From: Siphonodentalium dalli
Lineage: Eukaryota > Mollusca > Scaphopoda > Gadilida > Siphonodentaliidae
Length of the DNA stretch: 64,000 bases
Reading direction: 5' to 3'
NCBI GenBank assembly: GCA_032622095.1
Contig: CP136062.1
Span: 135,074,960-135,138,959 of the forward strand
Part shown: piece after piece, positions 20,551 to 33,749 of the stretch
How the letters are laid out: the number at the start of each line of letters is the position of its first letter
Numbering within the stretch: the stretch's first letter is position 1
Program-made: the position numbers and the translations under genes
Notes under the pieces: model-generated
The model's input: only the letters and a program-made list of their open reading frames with translations
What the model was told of the DNA's origin: nothing
The model's database searches: none

Positions 20551-22542
20551 GTAAGTATAATGTATACGTGGCACGCAGGGTCGTGCATGGTGGCAGATGG
20601 TTTGACTTTCCCAAATGTTGGCCAAAATGTTCAACAGTTAGAAATTCCATTCCTTGTTCTGCTAGTTTCATATTCTAACCAATATTTAGTGTAACATTTA
20701 TTGTCTTTAAACCAAATGTTGAATATTTTCATACTTTTAGTCAAATTGTGGACTAAAATAGCAACCCGTTGGACATTTCCAACCATTGTGTGGTGTTAGG
20801 TTTGAAATTTCCAACAGTTTAAAAGTTTAAGGTGTTACTCCCCCCAATTTCTCCAGATATACATTTTATTTTTGCACCTGTTCTAAATGTTTCATCGTAT
20901 AAAATTGTATTATATGTTTGGTGTGAATCAGACTAGCACAACATAACCGAATAAAAATCTCATATTATGGAGGTCTTGTATCTAATATATAGGCATGTGC
21001 TGGATATGTCAATATCCAGTAAAGTGCAGTTGACAGGTTATATCTCTGGGAACAGCCATAAAATTCTGATAAAGTTTCTTGTGTCCACTCTGGCATCAGT
21101 GTTGATTAACACAATCTAAGACGAAATCCCCCAAAAAAAGCAATTTAATTTATAGTTTGCTCCCTAGTGGCTTTACATGCACGGTTCGATTTATCGCATG
21201 GTTTTTCCTCCAAGTTCAGAACAGACCGTGTAAACACATGACATTCGTTAAATTTTACCCTGATTTATCACCTATCTGTCCGTCGAACGAAACTATATCA
21301 ACTGACGTACTGGGGTATGGGTATTCGATACTGAAGATGTGATCATAAAGTCACATAGCTGTTTGAAGCCTGAAATTATGCTGCATTCTGTTACCTCACG
21401 GTTGGTCTCCTGCGATCAATATTTCAATATTTCAATATGTTTATTTCTCATTAAACTGTAAAAACAGTATTTGAGATATAATACATAATATAGCAGGCGG
21501 GGTATACATTGAAATAGATAATAGTTACATATTCATGTGTATATACATATGCATATGGATAACAATTGTTACGAGGTTACAAAACAAAGTGGATTCTCTC
21601 CCCTTTAAGTGTTAGTATATAACTTCGACTTACAAGTAATTAACAATAAAATTTAGTGAAGAACAATATTCATTCCATCACGACAGAGTTATTATTGATA
21701 ATTTTCGATAAAAAGCACATTGATCCACTTTATTATTGGATATATATGGGCAACACCTTTTGCTGGTATAATCATAATATCAATACAATTTCTGGTATAA
21801 TGGGAAAACTTCAGATAACTTATTTTTCAGACTCCATCGTTTTATACTACATATGTGTTGTTTTAAAGAGAACAAGGAGAGAGACCACATTATTAGAGTA
21901 AATTCATCAATATATAATCACACACACGTAAACTTGCTATAATTCAGTTTTCACAATAAAATATTTACCCCGGGTGAAAAAGAATTCGGTAGGGGTCAGT
22001 CCCACTGATGTAAACGGTATGTTTAAGATCGAAACGGGGCATTGCATACAATTGACTTGATTAATCGATGAGCGAGGTATCACCATATAAAGTAGATTTA
22101 GTTAAAGGGACACCAGGCCATTCGACGTGGGTTCAGACGAAATAAAATAAAGGTTTATAAAAGTCTGTGAGACAAGTATCACCAAGTATGCATGTAACAC
22201 CAGACATCAGCATAGAACGGAAAATACGTCAAATACTTTTATACTGACCTTTCATGGATGACTAAGAAACACTTTTTAAAGTTATGAAAATTAGAAAATT
22301 CGGTTCGCGACTTTTCTTCAGCATAGAACAATAAAAAGCGTTCCTTGTAAGTCTATCCATGACATGTAAACACAAAGAACATTTTGTCTCACGCGAAAAA
22401 CTGAAACACTTACAATGACCGTGCATGTTTAAGAGTAAGACGAGTCTGTTGGTCGGTATTTTGAGTATTTATCGACCTGTCTTATCCCTCATCCTTCCAA
22501 ATTGAGTAGACATAATTTGGAGGGTTTAAAAGAACCATATAT
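20551..22542 (+). other. intron sequence, no further exon recognised
   Basis: Begins with GTAAGT. AT-rich, with short simple repeats (ATATTTCAATATTTCAATATG at 21417-21440). No second PAN, EGF or lectin exon was recognised. Confidence 0.5.
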
Positions 22543-22914
22543 GGACATATTATGGACTTATTCAGGTGGGTGAAACGGATCAGTTAGAATTCAGGCGCTA
22601 TGCCAACTGGGGGAATGTAGCATTCTACTAACATCGCCGAAAATTTCACGCAAATCGACCGTACAACCCCATAGAAAACATCGTCCGAACTACGCTCAGT
22701 TGTAAATATTTACTTCTCGAATCGGGACGCAACCATTGGTGGTAAACTACGAAAACAATTTCGCCATCAAGAGTCAATGCATTTAATTAATATATAAGAA
22801 TGGCGGTGTGTGCTGTCAATTTGGATATAATATTTGTAAAAAAATAACTACTTTGAGCAAGATATTCTCAATTTCAATTTGATCACCCTACCGGAGTGTT
22901 TCACATCACTTTAA
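22543..22914 (-). repeat. dispersed repeat, right member of an inverted pair
   Basis: Inverse of 16906-17263 with small indels, for example CAACTGGGGGAATGTAGC and ACCGGAGTGTTTCACATCAC. With its partner it encloses 5.3 kb containing the promoter and first exon of the PAN gene. Confidence 0.85.
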
Positions 22915-23088
22915 AAACAAAACTAGGGACAAGAACACCAGCGATATAGGAACTATAGCAGTATCACACCTACCATACGATTTGCAAGCTCTCTGGTCGG
23001 CAACAAGGCCGCGCTCTATGCTATATAAAGCCGCCTATCTGTCTAAAGCGTTGTTTTCGAGAGGCTGTGGTTGTTTCACAAAATAATA

Positions 23089-24863
23089 GAGACATTTCGC
23101 AAAACTCACGTTTACGATTACGGATACGGATAGGGTACTACGTCACCAACATTTGTGTACTTTCTAATCGTTCTCGTATTTTACTATCCGTAATAACGGT
23201 TACGATTTCATGGTTTCTAATAAGCTCAAATAACACCTGAAATGTATTTTCTGCAATATATCACTTTACTCCGTTCGAGACTGTATATGTATGTGATGTA
23301 AACCATCCAGTTGTATTGAGCTACGACCTCGATATGCTGTTTAGATTGTCAATCACTGTACTCGTCGTCGTGAATCACGAGCTTCCCGCGAAATAAGATC
23401 GCTATTCACAACCGATAGCCACCGCTGACAGAAAACTTTACAGTAAGAGGAGTGCACTATGAAACCAGTCGCCAAAAATACAGTATATAGTGTGCGATGC
23501 ACGAGGAGGTTTGAGTGATTATTATGTGCAAGATAGTACACAATATATAGTGAAATTCAACAATTATTTAATTCAACAACCCATGGTGGTGTCCTAACGT
23601 GTGCAGTTATATAATGTCTCAGGAGAGCCTAAATAATGGCATAACCCTACTACTGAATAGTGAAAGATTTCGTGTTCTCTTCCCCTTTCCCGAATTGAAT
23701 AGTTCATTCAATTTAATAATATTCGGTTTTCGGTTGAAGTTGGGTTTTATATATCTCTCTCGTAGAGTCTGTAATACAGGGCATTTTAAAATTACATGGA
23801 ATTCATAACCGATTTTAAAATTACATGGAATTCATAACCGAGTTCTAAGTTACATAAAGTACTCTGTCTGAGTAATCTTAACCTACCCAGGATCCCGATT
23901 CAACTGGTAAGTAGTGATTTCTGCTCCTGAACCCTAACTAAAAGACTATTTGGCACCCCCACCGACATCACCAGAGCTCAGCAGTCCCTGTCAGGTTTGT
24001 TCTTTGCATTTATTTTTAATTTAAAAACCACGCGCAAATGCGGCATTTAAAGGTACTCAATCCGATTAGATGTCCCCATATCATCAGATACCAACATTTT
24101 TTTTTTTTGAAATGCCGCTTCTGTTATCAGAATCGAGTAATTGCTCAAAATTAATGCTAACCACAGTCAACTATATTATAAAATTGCCCAAAACCTGTTA
24201 TTTATTTTGTTCAACGAAATTTTGCCGGTTTGTCAAATATCTGACAAAAAAGCGACTTGATGCACATCGCTTCTACCGTGTCGACTTTGTTTCGATTTGG
24301 TAGTAACAAATCAGAAGTGGTGCACATCAGCGAGCTCACCAACCTTATGTCGGATTTCCTAAACCCAAAGAGGTGAAGCCGAAATAGCATTGAAATCAAA
24401 TCGCGGACTTGAAGGGGCTTGAACGATGGCGTCGTGGTTGATGTATATATAAGGTCCAAATTCAGGAACCCAGCTTCCCCATCAGCATAACGTCTATCTG
24501 GTCATCCATGCTAACAACGAACTGAATTTCCACCACATATGACCTGGCATTTATACCTGTATTGCCACAATATATCACGAGAATCCCGGGTCGTACGTTG
24601 TGACTGGTCGAATTATTGACAATATTAACAGGTCATGATTGTCGCATTGTTGAAAATGAGACGATAAGTGAAGTATTAAGGGACTGTATACCAAACACAC
24701 GCTTTGAGTTGTAAAAGTGGTACGAAATAATGATCGTACGTTTTCGTCAAAACCCTTACGCGTAATCGTTTTGCGAAAGGACTTTTTGGCCATACGGATA
24801 GACTTACGACTACGAATAGCTATCCGTATTCGTAATCGTAAACGTGAGGATGCGAAAGGTCTC
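23089..24863. mobile_element. DNA transposon of 1.77 kb with ~45 bp TIRs and TA duplication
   Basis: The left end, GAGACATTTCGCAAAACTCA then CGTTTACGATTACGGATACG, is matched by the inverse at 24819-24863 with few mismatches. TA flanks both ends (23087-23088, 24864-24865). No transposase is recognisable inside, so it is non-autonomous or decayed. It contains a 30 bp tandem duplication at about 23783-23848 (TTACATGGAATTCATAACCG twice) and a nested TTAA element at 24051. A related fragment lies at 62735-62960. Confidence 0.85.
24051..24255 (+). mobile_element. TTAA element nested in the TA transposon
   Basis: Starts AGGTACTCAATCCGATTAGA immediately after TTAA (24047-24050), then follows the copy at 11636 for about 200 bp. 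A right terminus was not found, so this copy seems 3' truncated. It is younger than the transposon it sits in. Confidence 0.7.
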
Positions 24864-27550
24864 TAACAAGAGAACGGACACGTATAGAAATCTGATTAAC
24901 GAATTCACCCTGTGCTGCGATCAACGCCGGGTCGTACACATGCTCCCGAAAAACAGAAATAGTTTCCAAGTAAAAAAAAGGTCCTCCATAAGGAGAGTAC
25001 ATATGTGTGTCGTTTTCGCGTCCATTGCCAGTTTGAAAGCTCTGTATCTCTGATTAGACTGACATTTTTCAGACCACTGACGATCATCGTTGGAGATAGA
25101 TGCCTAAAAAAAAAATTCAATTTCATTCTTAAGCAGCCACACACATCGTTTTAATTAATGTAAACTATCTGATACTGGCCACGCTATATGTAGCAAATTT
25201 TAAACAATAGACACATATATATATAGAGTCGGCGTTGTCGTTTTGCCTGCAGTCCGAAATCTACCGGTTTTTTTGTATTAGTTATATATAATCTTTTGTT
25301 TTTTGTTTTTTTGTGTATTAGTTATATACAATAATAATTTATGTTAGGTCATGTGAGTGGCATTGTGTTTTGAGGCACCTATCTTCCATGATTATCGTCA
25401 GGGCGATAACTGTGTCATGCAGTAGTGGCATAAGAGAAATGGGCCGTCCAAGTGCGCAGTGGACCTGAAAACTCACACCAACTTTCTTTGTGATGACTGG
25501 CTTTTCGATCTTAAATGGTATTTCATCTGTCTGTGATCATATGCGCGGTCAGGCCATAACCATATTATACATGGTTAAATACATTATTTGGCATGTACAC
25601 CTGTTTACTATCGTTGTATCCTACATAAACCTAGATCCATCTTGAAAAAAAACCAACGCTTTAGTCAGATAGGCGGCCTTGCATGTCAGAGAGTAACCTT
25701 GTCGTAAAGGCGGCAACTCAAATGGTAGAGTGTGATTGTGTGAATATTCCAGGATATGTTGCCCCTCTACAGCACTAGGTTATTATTATTAATTCCAGAA
25801 TACATTACCCCACTATACACAGCATCCACATATAGACGGAATTTATTGTGACGTCAAAATGTAAAACAAACTTCACGGGAACGCCCTTTGTGGGAAAAAA
25901 AGACAACTTGAATCAGGCGTCGCGTATATTTCCTTTTTCAGGATCAGTTTGTCTGGAAGATGTTATCGAATGTAGTTATTATATCCATGCATATGAGACG
26001 CATGGATCTAGTATGGGATTTTCATACTTTTTTAATTTGTTTTATTTTATGATTTTGTTTGTGAATATTGACATTAATCTGTTTGTACATAAAATATGTA
26101 TATAGCTATATAATTATATTGCCACAATGAAACATGCCAAAAAAGACCGAGTCGTGCGTATCCGTTGACCAGGCAAGGGATTATTTCTGGGGAGATATTG
26201 GGTTGAAAGGGACACCCTCGAGCCGAACGCAGCCAAAAGACAAATCAACCATTTCAATTTCGATCTTAAACTTCAAAAATTCGAATCCGTTATCATTTCT
26301 TGAAAGTTATTCATTTCGCTCCGAAAGATAGAGTGGCTGTGTACTTCATCGGTTTGTGTCCTTAATCATTTGGCTTCGTTCTGACGGAGAAACCGTTCTG
26401 TTAAACACATCGATTCCTCTATACATCATGCGCGTGTTTATTGCCGATGAACTTCTTCGTTATAGCCTGAGCATTGCAGTCATATACTTACTTTAATAAT
26501 ATTTTGGACGCAGTTAATTAGACATCGGACTCGTCGCGATTATAGCGGAACAATCCGAGGAACTCGAGATATACAAATTATAATTGGTCTCCATATGAAT
26601 ACATAATTTCGAAATCCCATGCATGCATGATAAATTTTCACCAGCGCGCGTGAAATCAATAACGTTGACGAGGCGAATGCGTCACTTGTCATGATAAATA
26701 AGTGTCAATTAACGATTATATATAGAGATAAGATTGTAACACCTTTATAGACTTGTTGTGAAATTTTATTCCACATTCAATTAACGATGATCCCATACAA
26801 ATGAAATTCGCAGGCTAGTGCCGCTATATATACTTTTCGTGGTACCATATGGGTGATTCTCCCGTAAACGAGCAAACCCATGTCCTGCGTTATTAGTTCA
26901 TCCTATGAAAAACATACATAAAAGTGATGGTAATTATCTTGTAGCTCACGATACAGGCATTTATTAGAGACATTTCGGGTTTAGTATATATGGACGTGTG
27001 ACAACATATATGCCATGTGTATATTACAGGCTACGTACCCCGAAACAGCATGTCCCAAATCAAAGGCATTCAACTTCCCTGATTGTTCCCATTCGTCACC
27101 GAACGATTTATCTTTAAACCAATTAATATTCTTGTGCGGAATTTTGCACTGAACGCCATGCAATTCGTATAATTTTTATGAAATTAAATATTTAGTTAGT
27201 GGAAAGCATGTGAAGTCTTCCAAAAGCATGTCCCGTTATATAGAATCATCACCCAAACGCACGATAAAGACGGCTGATATTTTCACCAGAAACATAGCTT
27301 GTTCATATATATATGGTTGCATCGTGGAGTAAATATCCTTTAATGTCTAGAAAAAATAAACCCAGGTTATGTTTCCTTGAATAATTTTTCAAAATCAACC
27401 TTTGAAACTAGAAATCGCTAGCGTATGTTTATTCAGCGTCATTACACAAACGCAGACCATTTGAATGTTACATGCTGTAGGCGAACGATTAAAAGTTTTT
27501 TTCGAAAGCTCACAGCGGTTGTTTGTTCATAAACTAGTTCATTTTCATAG
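24864..27550. other. no gene recognised
   Basis: AT-rich with a TATATATA microsatellite (25218-25226) and a short duplicated TGTATTAGTTATATA (25278, 25317). Reading frames up to 85 codons (25848-26105) have no domain. Confidence 0.45.
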
Positions 27551-27552
27551 GT

Positions 27553-27672
27553 GATGGATATTCAAAATATAAGAGCGCGCTGAAACGAAAATCGCCATTA
27601 CCCAAAACGCATCATTACCCAAACACTCCTTCTGTTTGGGTAATGACGCAATTTTAATTTTGAAATATCCAG
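27553..27672. repeat. imperfect foldback with TTTGGGTAATG arms
   Basis: GGATATTCAAAAT pairs with ATTTTGAAATATCC, and CATTACCCAAAC pairs with GTTTGGGTAATG inside it. Single copy in the window; resembles a small degraded MITE. Confidence 0.65.
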
Positions 27673-27803
27673 AGACGCAAACACGATCTAACAAATAAAA
27701 CATGTTAAGGGATGATCTGGGTGTAGATAAAAAGAACAAATATGACATATGGATTAGTTTTAGTGCGTTTATATAAAATCGAGGGGGTGAGTAAATGAGT
27801 GGT

Positions 27804-27829
27804 GGGGGGGGGGGGGGGGGGGGGGGGGG
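27804..27829. repeat. poly-G tract of 26 bases
   Basis: Pure G run inside a G-rich stretch (GAGGGGGTGAG upstream). Confidence 0.95.
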
Positions 27830-29559
27830 TGATCAACGGAATCTAACGAATTCTCTAAATGGATTGACGTTTACATCAAACAATCTCAGTGAGAAGCGGA
27901 TGACAGTTTGAAAGTCAATTATTTCCGTACTTTTCAACAATCGTTCTGCCTGCGGGGCGATTTCCGGCTCGTGTGTGATAGCAACGGCGTCAAAATACAC
28001 ATTTTGGACCATCAGAATATCTCACTGACAATTCTATCTGATTGAGTGCACCGAGAAACCCCTAAATACCAAATTTAAGTTCAATATCTTGAAACATGTA
28101 AGAGAAATCCATCGACAATGTGTTCTACTCTAAATTATCATTGCAATTTGGTGAACCCCTCGGGGAACAGACTTTGATTGACGTATGTTCACGTTGTCTA
28201 CATCAGAGTTCCTCGATCGTTTGGAGTCAAACCAAGTGTACGAGGGACCAGGGCATGCCCAACTTGATAGGAATCGCCTTTTATGCGATCAGAATCTGTT
28301 TCCAATTATCATATCTGAACGCTGTATTCGTTGACCTCTTAGAGAGTTTGAACTCTAAGTCACGCCTACAAAGCACATCAATTTCCACCACGTATATTCA
28401 AATGGCTGTATCTCATAGACGTCTCAACGTGCGGAGCTACACAATACGTCGTTTGGACGGATACATCATCGGCTACTCAAACAATATATACGCATAACGA
28501 TAATTCAACTATTAAAGGGCACATGTCAACAAGTTTTGGAGAAAGAGCGAATTTGACAATGACGTTGCCCTGATTCAACCCAAAAAAAACGTCATTGGCA
28601 CATGCTGTAATGAACGACCTTGATTGACCTTGACCTGGCCCTATAATTTTGCCAAATGTGATTTTCATGGTTACCAATATCTGTGCTACATACTCACATA
28701 AAATTCATCGGCATGTGACAAACTTTTTTTCTCCAGAATTTTCTGGACGAAATTGTTCATTTAATGGAGAATCACCCATGTGTATCAGATCATGTCTTGA
28801 TATTTTCTTCTTTTCAATCAAATGTGATATTAATTCGCGCTCGGTTAGAAAATGTTCAATTATATAGGGGGATCATTTGGTTGGAATTTTTGATTAGTTG
28901 GAAGCTTTTAGGTACCAGGTGAACATTTTAAATTATGTGTCGAGGGGAATACAAATTAAAATTTGTCAAGTTGAGAAAATGGACTGGTTCGCGGGGCGGT
29001 GAAAATTTACACCCTGGCCCCTCACGCAGCGATAAAATACATGTATTCTTTGTAAATGTCACAAACACAAGGGCTTGTAACACGCTCGCTGCTCCACCAC
29101 CCCACAATATCACCGCCCTTATACGCGGTATATGGCGTATTTAACCTCCACCCCCTCACAGACTTATGCACCGTACCTGCTTTACGTCATTGTAGTATTC
29201 ATGAGACACATATATACTACCATGAGGTATAGAGAAGGTATGTATATAGGGACGGCCCATGAGGGCAGTGTGGGTTTGAAGGGGTGGGCATTGGGCAATG
29301 GAGTGCAATTCAAGCCCACGTGGCATAAGCAGTAATCCCGAAATGAAATGTTATCATCTGAAAGATGAATTCTTGTTTTGTAATAATTAGCATGTTATGT
29401 TCAATTACTCAGCTTTTTATCATATCGGTAGGACCCAGTAATCCAAGGTCCCATCTTACCAATGATGAACATCATACAATAATACAGGAAATCTGTTTAT
29501 CTTTCAAAATTCATACCATTTGAAGCACCACAATAATTAAACGAGCTGAAGTTGGCATC
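27830..29559. other. no gene recognised
   Basis: The longest frame, 125 codons on the plus strand at 28120-28497, shows no signal peptide, domain or coding-like splice context, so I do not call it. A fragment at 28514-28680 starting AAAGGGCACATGTC resembles the start of TTAA-type elements. Confidence 0.45.
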
Positions 29560-30760
29560 GCATCGATAATTATATTTCAAAAACCACAATGATAACTGAT
29601 GGTGTCGTTTGGATGAGATGGGGAGCGGCACTAAGTTTGATAAGAATTTGTTTAGTCGCCGATTATCGCCAAACTTATACACAACCATTTACAAGATATC
29701 AGGAGTCTAATTATGTTGCTTAAAGCTGTCAAAGGTGGCGTCATTCGAGTCAGGGGATGCACTGATAAACTGCTGCTATTTGTGTTTGGTGAGAGATGGG
29801 GTGGGGCTCTAAATTTGATCGGAATTTGTTTAGTTGCCGATTACCACTGACATGGTAATGACCATTTTCAATTAGAAAGGCAACTACCCATAAATAATTG
29901 TCTATATTTGAGAATGTTCATGTCACGCCTGTTGAGCAATGGAAATTGGGCTGAGATGAGTTCTGTGTTATGGGTTTATAACCAAGTTAAAGCTGACAAT
30001 CATATGTTTTAACATTGTGGCAATAATCTAGGTGATTGCTCCCTGCTTGAGTGGACCACACCGCGTATCAACATTTGTTTTCATTGGGCTGGAATATTTT
30101 CGACTGCTTTATTCTTCATTATAATATAGGGGGGTATGATGCTATATATTGCAATTAAAAATTATTATTAATTATACTAGCAGTTCTTGGTACAGAAAAG
30201 GACCATAAACAATATTTTCAACATCTCAAATGTATTAAAATCCATTGTTTGTATATCGTATCTTAATAATTGCTCAGATTCTATATACAACGAAGATGAT
30301 GATATAAGAAATTCAAGACTTTTCGTCATGTAGATCCATAGAAATTCTTTGTTGAAAATCTCTTGCCATTTTTGGATGGATTTATGCAAAACGTGCCTCT
30401 CCCCCTTATCTATGTTAAAAGTGGTGCCGTTCGAGTCATTAATGAGGAGACGCCACATTTGGTGCTGTTTCGATCAGGGACAGAGAGAGGAGGGGCACTG
30501 ACATTGATAAGAATGTTTTCGTCACATGAGTCTGATACATATGATTAAAAGTTGGCAGAGCAGTGCTATGCGTTTGGGACGGATAGTCAGAAGCACCAGA
30601 CTTTATATAATCGTTTATTTCCTCTAAATTAGGCATCCACGTGGTACCAGGGATCTAATGGTGTGATTTGAATATGCCAAAATGGCGCCCTTTTAGTTAG
30701 GGTGGGTAGCGGCACCAAATTTGATACAACGAAATTACTAATAGAAACCCATATAAAATG
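29560..30760 (-). repeat. diverged tandem array, inverse orientation
   Basis: Units of about 300 bp repeat, in inverse orientation, the phrases of 34500-36250: TTTAGT(C/T)GCCGATTA, CAGGAGTCTAAT, GTGGCGTCATTCGAGTCAGG and GAGATGGGG. At least three diverged units are visible. Reading frames within are not genes. Confidence 0.7.
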
Positions 30761-30889
30761 CATGGTTAATTGATAAAGACACAGAGTGTCCATTTACATG
30801 TAGTGTATCAATTTGATTATCAAGTCTGGAACAATGTGGAAATCATCTCATGCTATCGAGAATACAACCACGTTGATTATACCATTTCA

Positions 30890-31650
30890 AAAAATATATA
30901 TACTGGCTGAAACAGGCTCCACGCGGGAGCCTTTATTCGGCGTCGTTAGCCTGCGGCCACTGTGTGCGCATCGCGTACATATTTATTATGCTACTTCAAT
31001 ATATCATCGTGCAGATAGGTTGGTATTGGACCTAAAATCGGCATCGGTTCATATTGGACTTAAATTCTGGAATAAGCCCAGAGTGGACTTTTACCGCTAT
31101 TCCGTTGGATGGCGCGGGCCACAGTGGAAACACATATATAAAGAGCATACATCTGGTGCTTCAACATATCTTCATACAAATAGGTTCACATTGGATCTAA
31201 CATTCACATAGGTTCATATTGGACTTATTTGAATCTGAAATAAGCGAGATCTCCCGAGTCGAGGCCGTATTGATCCATCCAGCCCCGTTCCGTGGTCTCA
31301 GAGATTCACCCAACCCCGTTTCCGTGGTTTTGGTACTAATGGTCAAAGTTCTGGAGTAGCATTTCCATATAAGGAGCTTTTGAACATGCTACAACAAAAC
31401 TTTGACCTAGAGCACGAAAACAACGCAACTGGGCCTGGTGGATCCAATATGGCCGCGAGTTAGTGACAGGGCGTATAGGCCAATAGTGACTAACGCCGTT
31501 ATAACCTCCGCCAGGGTACCCCGAGTAACCACACCAAATTTGGTTGAAATCGGATAAACAGTCTGGGAGAAAAATACGGACAGACAGACGGACGGGCTGA
31601 CAGATCCTACACTTTTATATATATACTAGCAGGGTTACCCGGCGTTGCCC
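30890..31650 (+). repeat. retroelement 3'-end-like repeats
   Basis: Starts with TGGCTGAAACAGGCTCCACG, which is repeated at 36277. Two units near 30990-31075 and 31160-31240 share CAGATAGGTT...TTCATATTGGACTTA. At 31500-31650 a CCAAATTTGGTTGAAATCGG phrase, a GACAGACAGACGGACG tract and a TATATATACTAGCAGGGTTA end look like the tail of RTE-like elements or derived SINEs. Assignment is by style only. Confidence 0.55.
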
Positions 31651-31849
31651 AGGTTAAAGTGATGTGAAACCCTCTGCATATTATGGATATATGGTGGGAA
31701 TGGAGGATATTGTTGTTCAAAGCGTTACACATATTCTCATAAATTATATATCCAAATAGCACAAAACATGATTCTTACACACGGAATATAAGTAGTAGCC
31801 CTCATTGTCGGATCGGAGTGATTGTCATTTTGTTTATCGCGATTAATAA

Positions 31850-32770
31850 GGGGTGTGTCTTTTTACCGGATTCCGGATCCCGGATTTCGACCCGGATTTA
31901 GGTGTCTTTTTACCGGATTTCGACCAGGATTCGGGTATGAATTTCATGCTTGTTTTTTCACACATTTAACCCATTAAAAGCCGTTTCTGACACGCGGAAA
32001 CTGGTTAGGAGGTGAGATTAAACCAATATAGGGCTGTCGTGCTCATTCAACCCGATTAATCGTATTTAAAGGTACATATCGTGCCCGGATCAGCATACTT
32101 CTTATTTTTTCATATAGACACGGCGGTTGGATTGATTTTACGTGATCATGATGGGAACACACCATGTCCGGATCCGAATTAATTATCTCGTAATTATTGA
32201 TCATATTTAAAGGTAGATATCATGTCCGGATCCGGTTTTTTTCTCTCTCTTTTTTCCATATAAATTATCGTCTTTTTGATATATTAAATGTCACGTGGAA
32301 CAAAGTTATAAGTTGATTTTGAGACGTTATACTAGGCTGTTGGATTGATTTCACGGAATGATTATCGCATTTAAAGGTACACACCATGTGCGGAACCGAA
32401 TTAATTTCCACGTATTTACTGATAATATTTAAAGGTACAGATTATGCCCGGATCTGGATTTTCCTTCTTATAAAGTAATGCTTATTTAATACAATAAATG
32501 TAAACTGAGTCGCGTGGAACTAGGTTATAGATGTTGATGTTTAGATCAGATCATTCCCGGATTCGGATACGAATAGTTCTTTTCTATTTCATATAGATAG
32601 TCAAGTATTTAATACATTAAATGGCAGCTGAGCCACGCGGAACTCAGTTTATTTGGAAACGGTGAACATGGCGCTTGGATTGATTTCACGCGAGAATGAG
32701 CCCATTTACAGACAAACTTTATGCCCGGATCTGGATCCGGATTGTATGTGTCTTTTTCTAATTTGAGTGG
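31850..32770 (+). repeat. degenerate tandem repeat, about 4-5 units
   Basis: Units carry ATTTAAAGGTACA, a (A/T)TGCCCGGATC(C/T)GGAT box, a CTTTTT...CATATAGA tract, ATTAAATG and GGATTGATTTCACG. Unit starts again have the TTAAAGGTA form seen at other TTAA elements, so the array may have grown from one. No coding signal. Confidence 0.7.
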
Positions 32771-32829
32771 ATTCTTGTCTCGAGAACTTGTTAGCAAAGC
32801 GAAAACAGAATGTGTTACTGTTGTTGTTG

Positions 32830-33664
32830 CAGGGGGTTCCCAAGAGATTGCAGAGTAGATTGTCCGGTAGGTGGAACAGACTTGAAAGGGTTAGAGTCTA
32901 ATCACGAAGCGACTGGACGTACTCTTCGTTCACTTGATACCAGCATGGGGTGCAATCTGATACAAGTTATTGTGGTAAGTAGGGAGGTCGATGTTCTAGT
33001 GGTTGCTTGGTTACCTAGACAAAGTTCCTGCAGATTGTGATGTGTTCGTGATGGCTGGAACATCCAAAAGCCCTAAAAGTATACCCATCAGGGATGTTGC
33101 CACCCAAATACCAAACTATATTATTGGTTTCATGCTTTAACAGGGTGTGATTCAACTTCGTTCATATATGGGGTGTCTAAAAGATCTACATGGAATATTT
33201 ACCTGGAAGGTTGTGAACTCTTAACGAGTATAGGTAATATTGCAATATCCACTGAAACAATTGAAAGGGCTGAACATTTTGTATGCAAGTTGTATAGTTT
33301 CCGATGCAAAACTCATCAATGTAAGATTTTCCCTCGGACAGAATCTCCCGAAAAGCTTCCACCAACCAGTGACTCATTTCATTATCGGTACCACCCTTTG
33401 AGAACAAACTACCACGTTTTAGTTTGGAAACAAGCAGCCATTCATATGCAAACATTCCCGGATCTTTCGACAATGGGATGGAAAGAAGAAAATGGTCCAT
33501 TAGGTCCAACCATGATGTCACTAGAACCCATTCCAAAATCAAGTCTCGAAATAATCAAATGTGGGTGCAAGAAGGGGTGTGTAACAGCAAGGTGTACATG
33601 CAGAAAATCAGAGTTACCCTGCACACCACTCTGCAATTGTGGAACTGACTGCAATAATAAATAA
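32830..33664 (+). pseudogene. decayed multicopy gene with FHALTGCD motif and Cys-rich C-terminus
   Basis: The plus strand encodes, across at least two frame changes, GLESNHEATGRTL, IVVSREVDVLVVA, DCDVFVMAGTSKSPKSIP, FHALTGCDSTSFIYG (33137-33181), RAEHFVCKLYSF, EKLPPTSDS, VWKQAA, MGWKEENGPLGP and the C-terminal CGCKKGCVTARCTCRK with LPCTPLCNCGTDC. From memory this order matches a large uncharacterised invertebrate family (NHEEADT / TDVLVL / FHALTGCDTTS / LPPTSD / Cys-rich tail) that behaves like mobile-element cargo; its biochemical role is unknown. The last 163 codons are open, while the 5' half is frame-shifted near 33015 and 33115. The Cys pattern suggests metal binding. Likely a dead copy, intronless in this part. 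Confidence 0.78.
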
Positions 33665-33749
33665 GGATTTTTGGTGACAATTTTTGGCTATATGAAGCAA
33701 GATTGTGTCGCATTGGGTGTTGATGAACCTGTATCATAATATTACTGAT

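Noticed and set aside
20386-20694. 102-codon plus-strand frame overlapping the PAN exon
   Set aside because: Different frame from the signal-peptide/PAN reading; no domain.
28120-28497. 125-codon plus-strand frame
   Set aside because: Longest unexplained frame in its region, but no domain, splice support or protein-like motif.
30813-31211. 132-codon plus-strand frame
   Set aside because: Overlaps duplicated retroelement-like repeats (CAGGCTCCACG..., TTCATATTGGACTTA).
32976-32985. GTAAGT in the FHALTGCD pseudogene as a splice donor
   Set aside because: Conserved protein (VVSREVDVLVVA) reads straight through it.
33186-33542. 118-codon minus-strand frame
   Set aside because: Antisense shadow of the FHALTGCD pseudogene.
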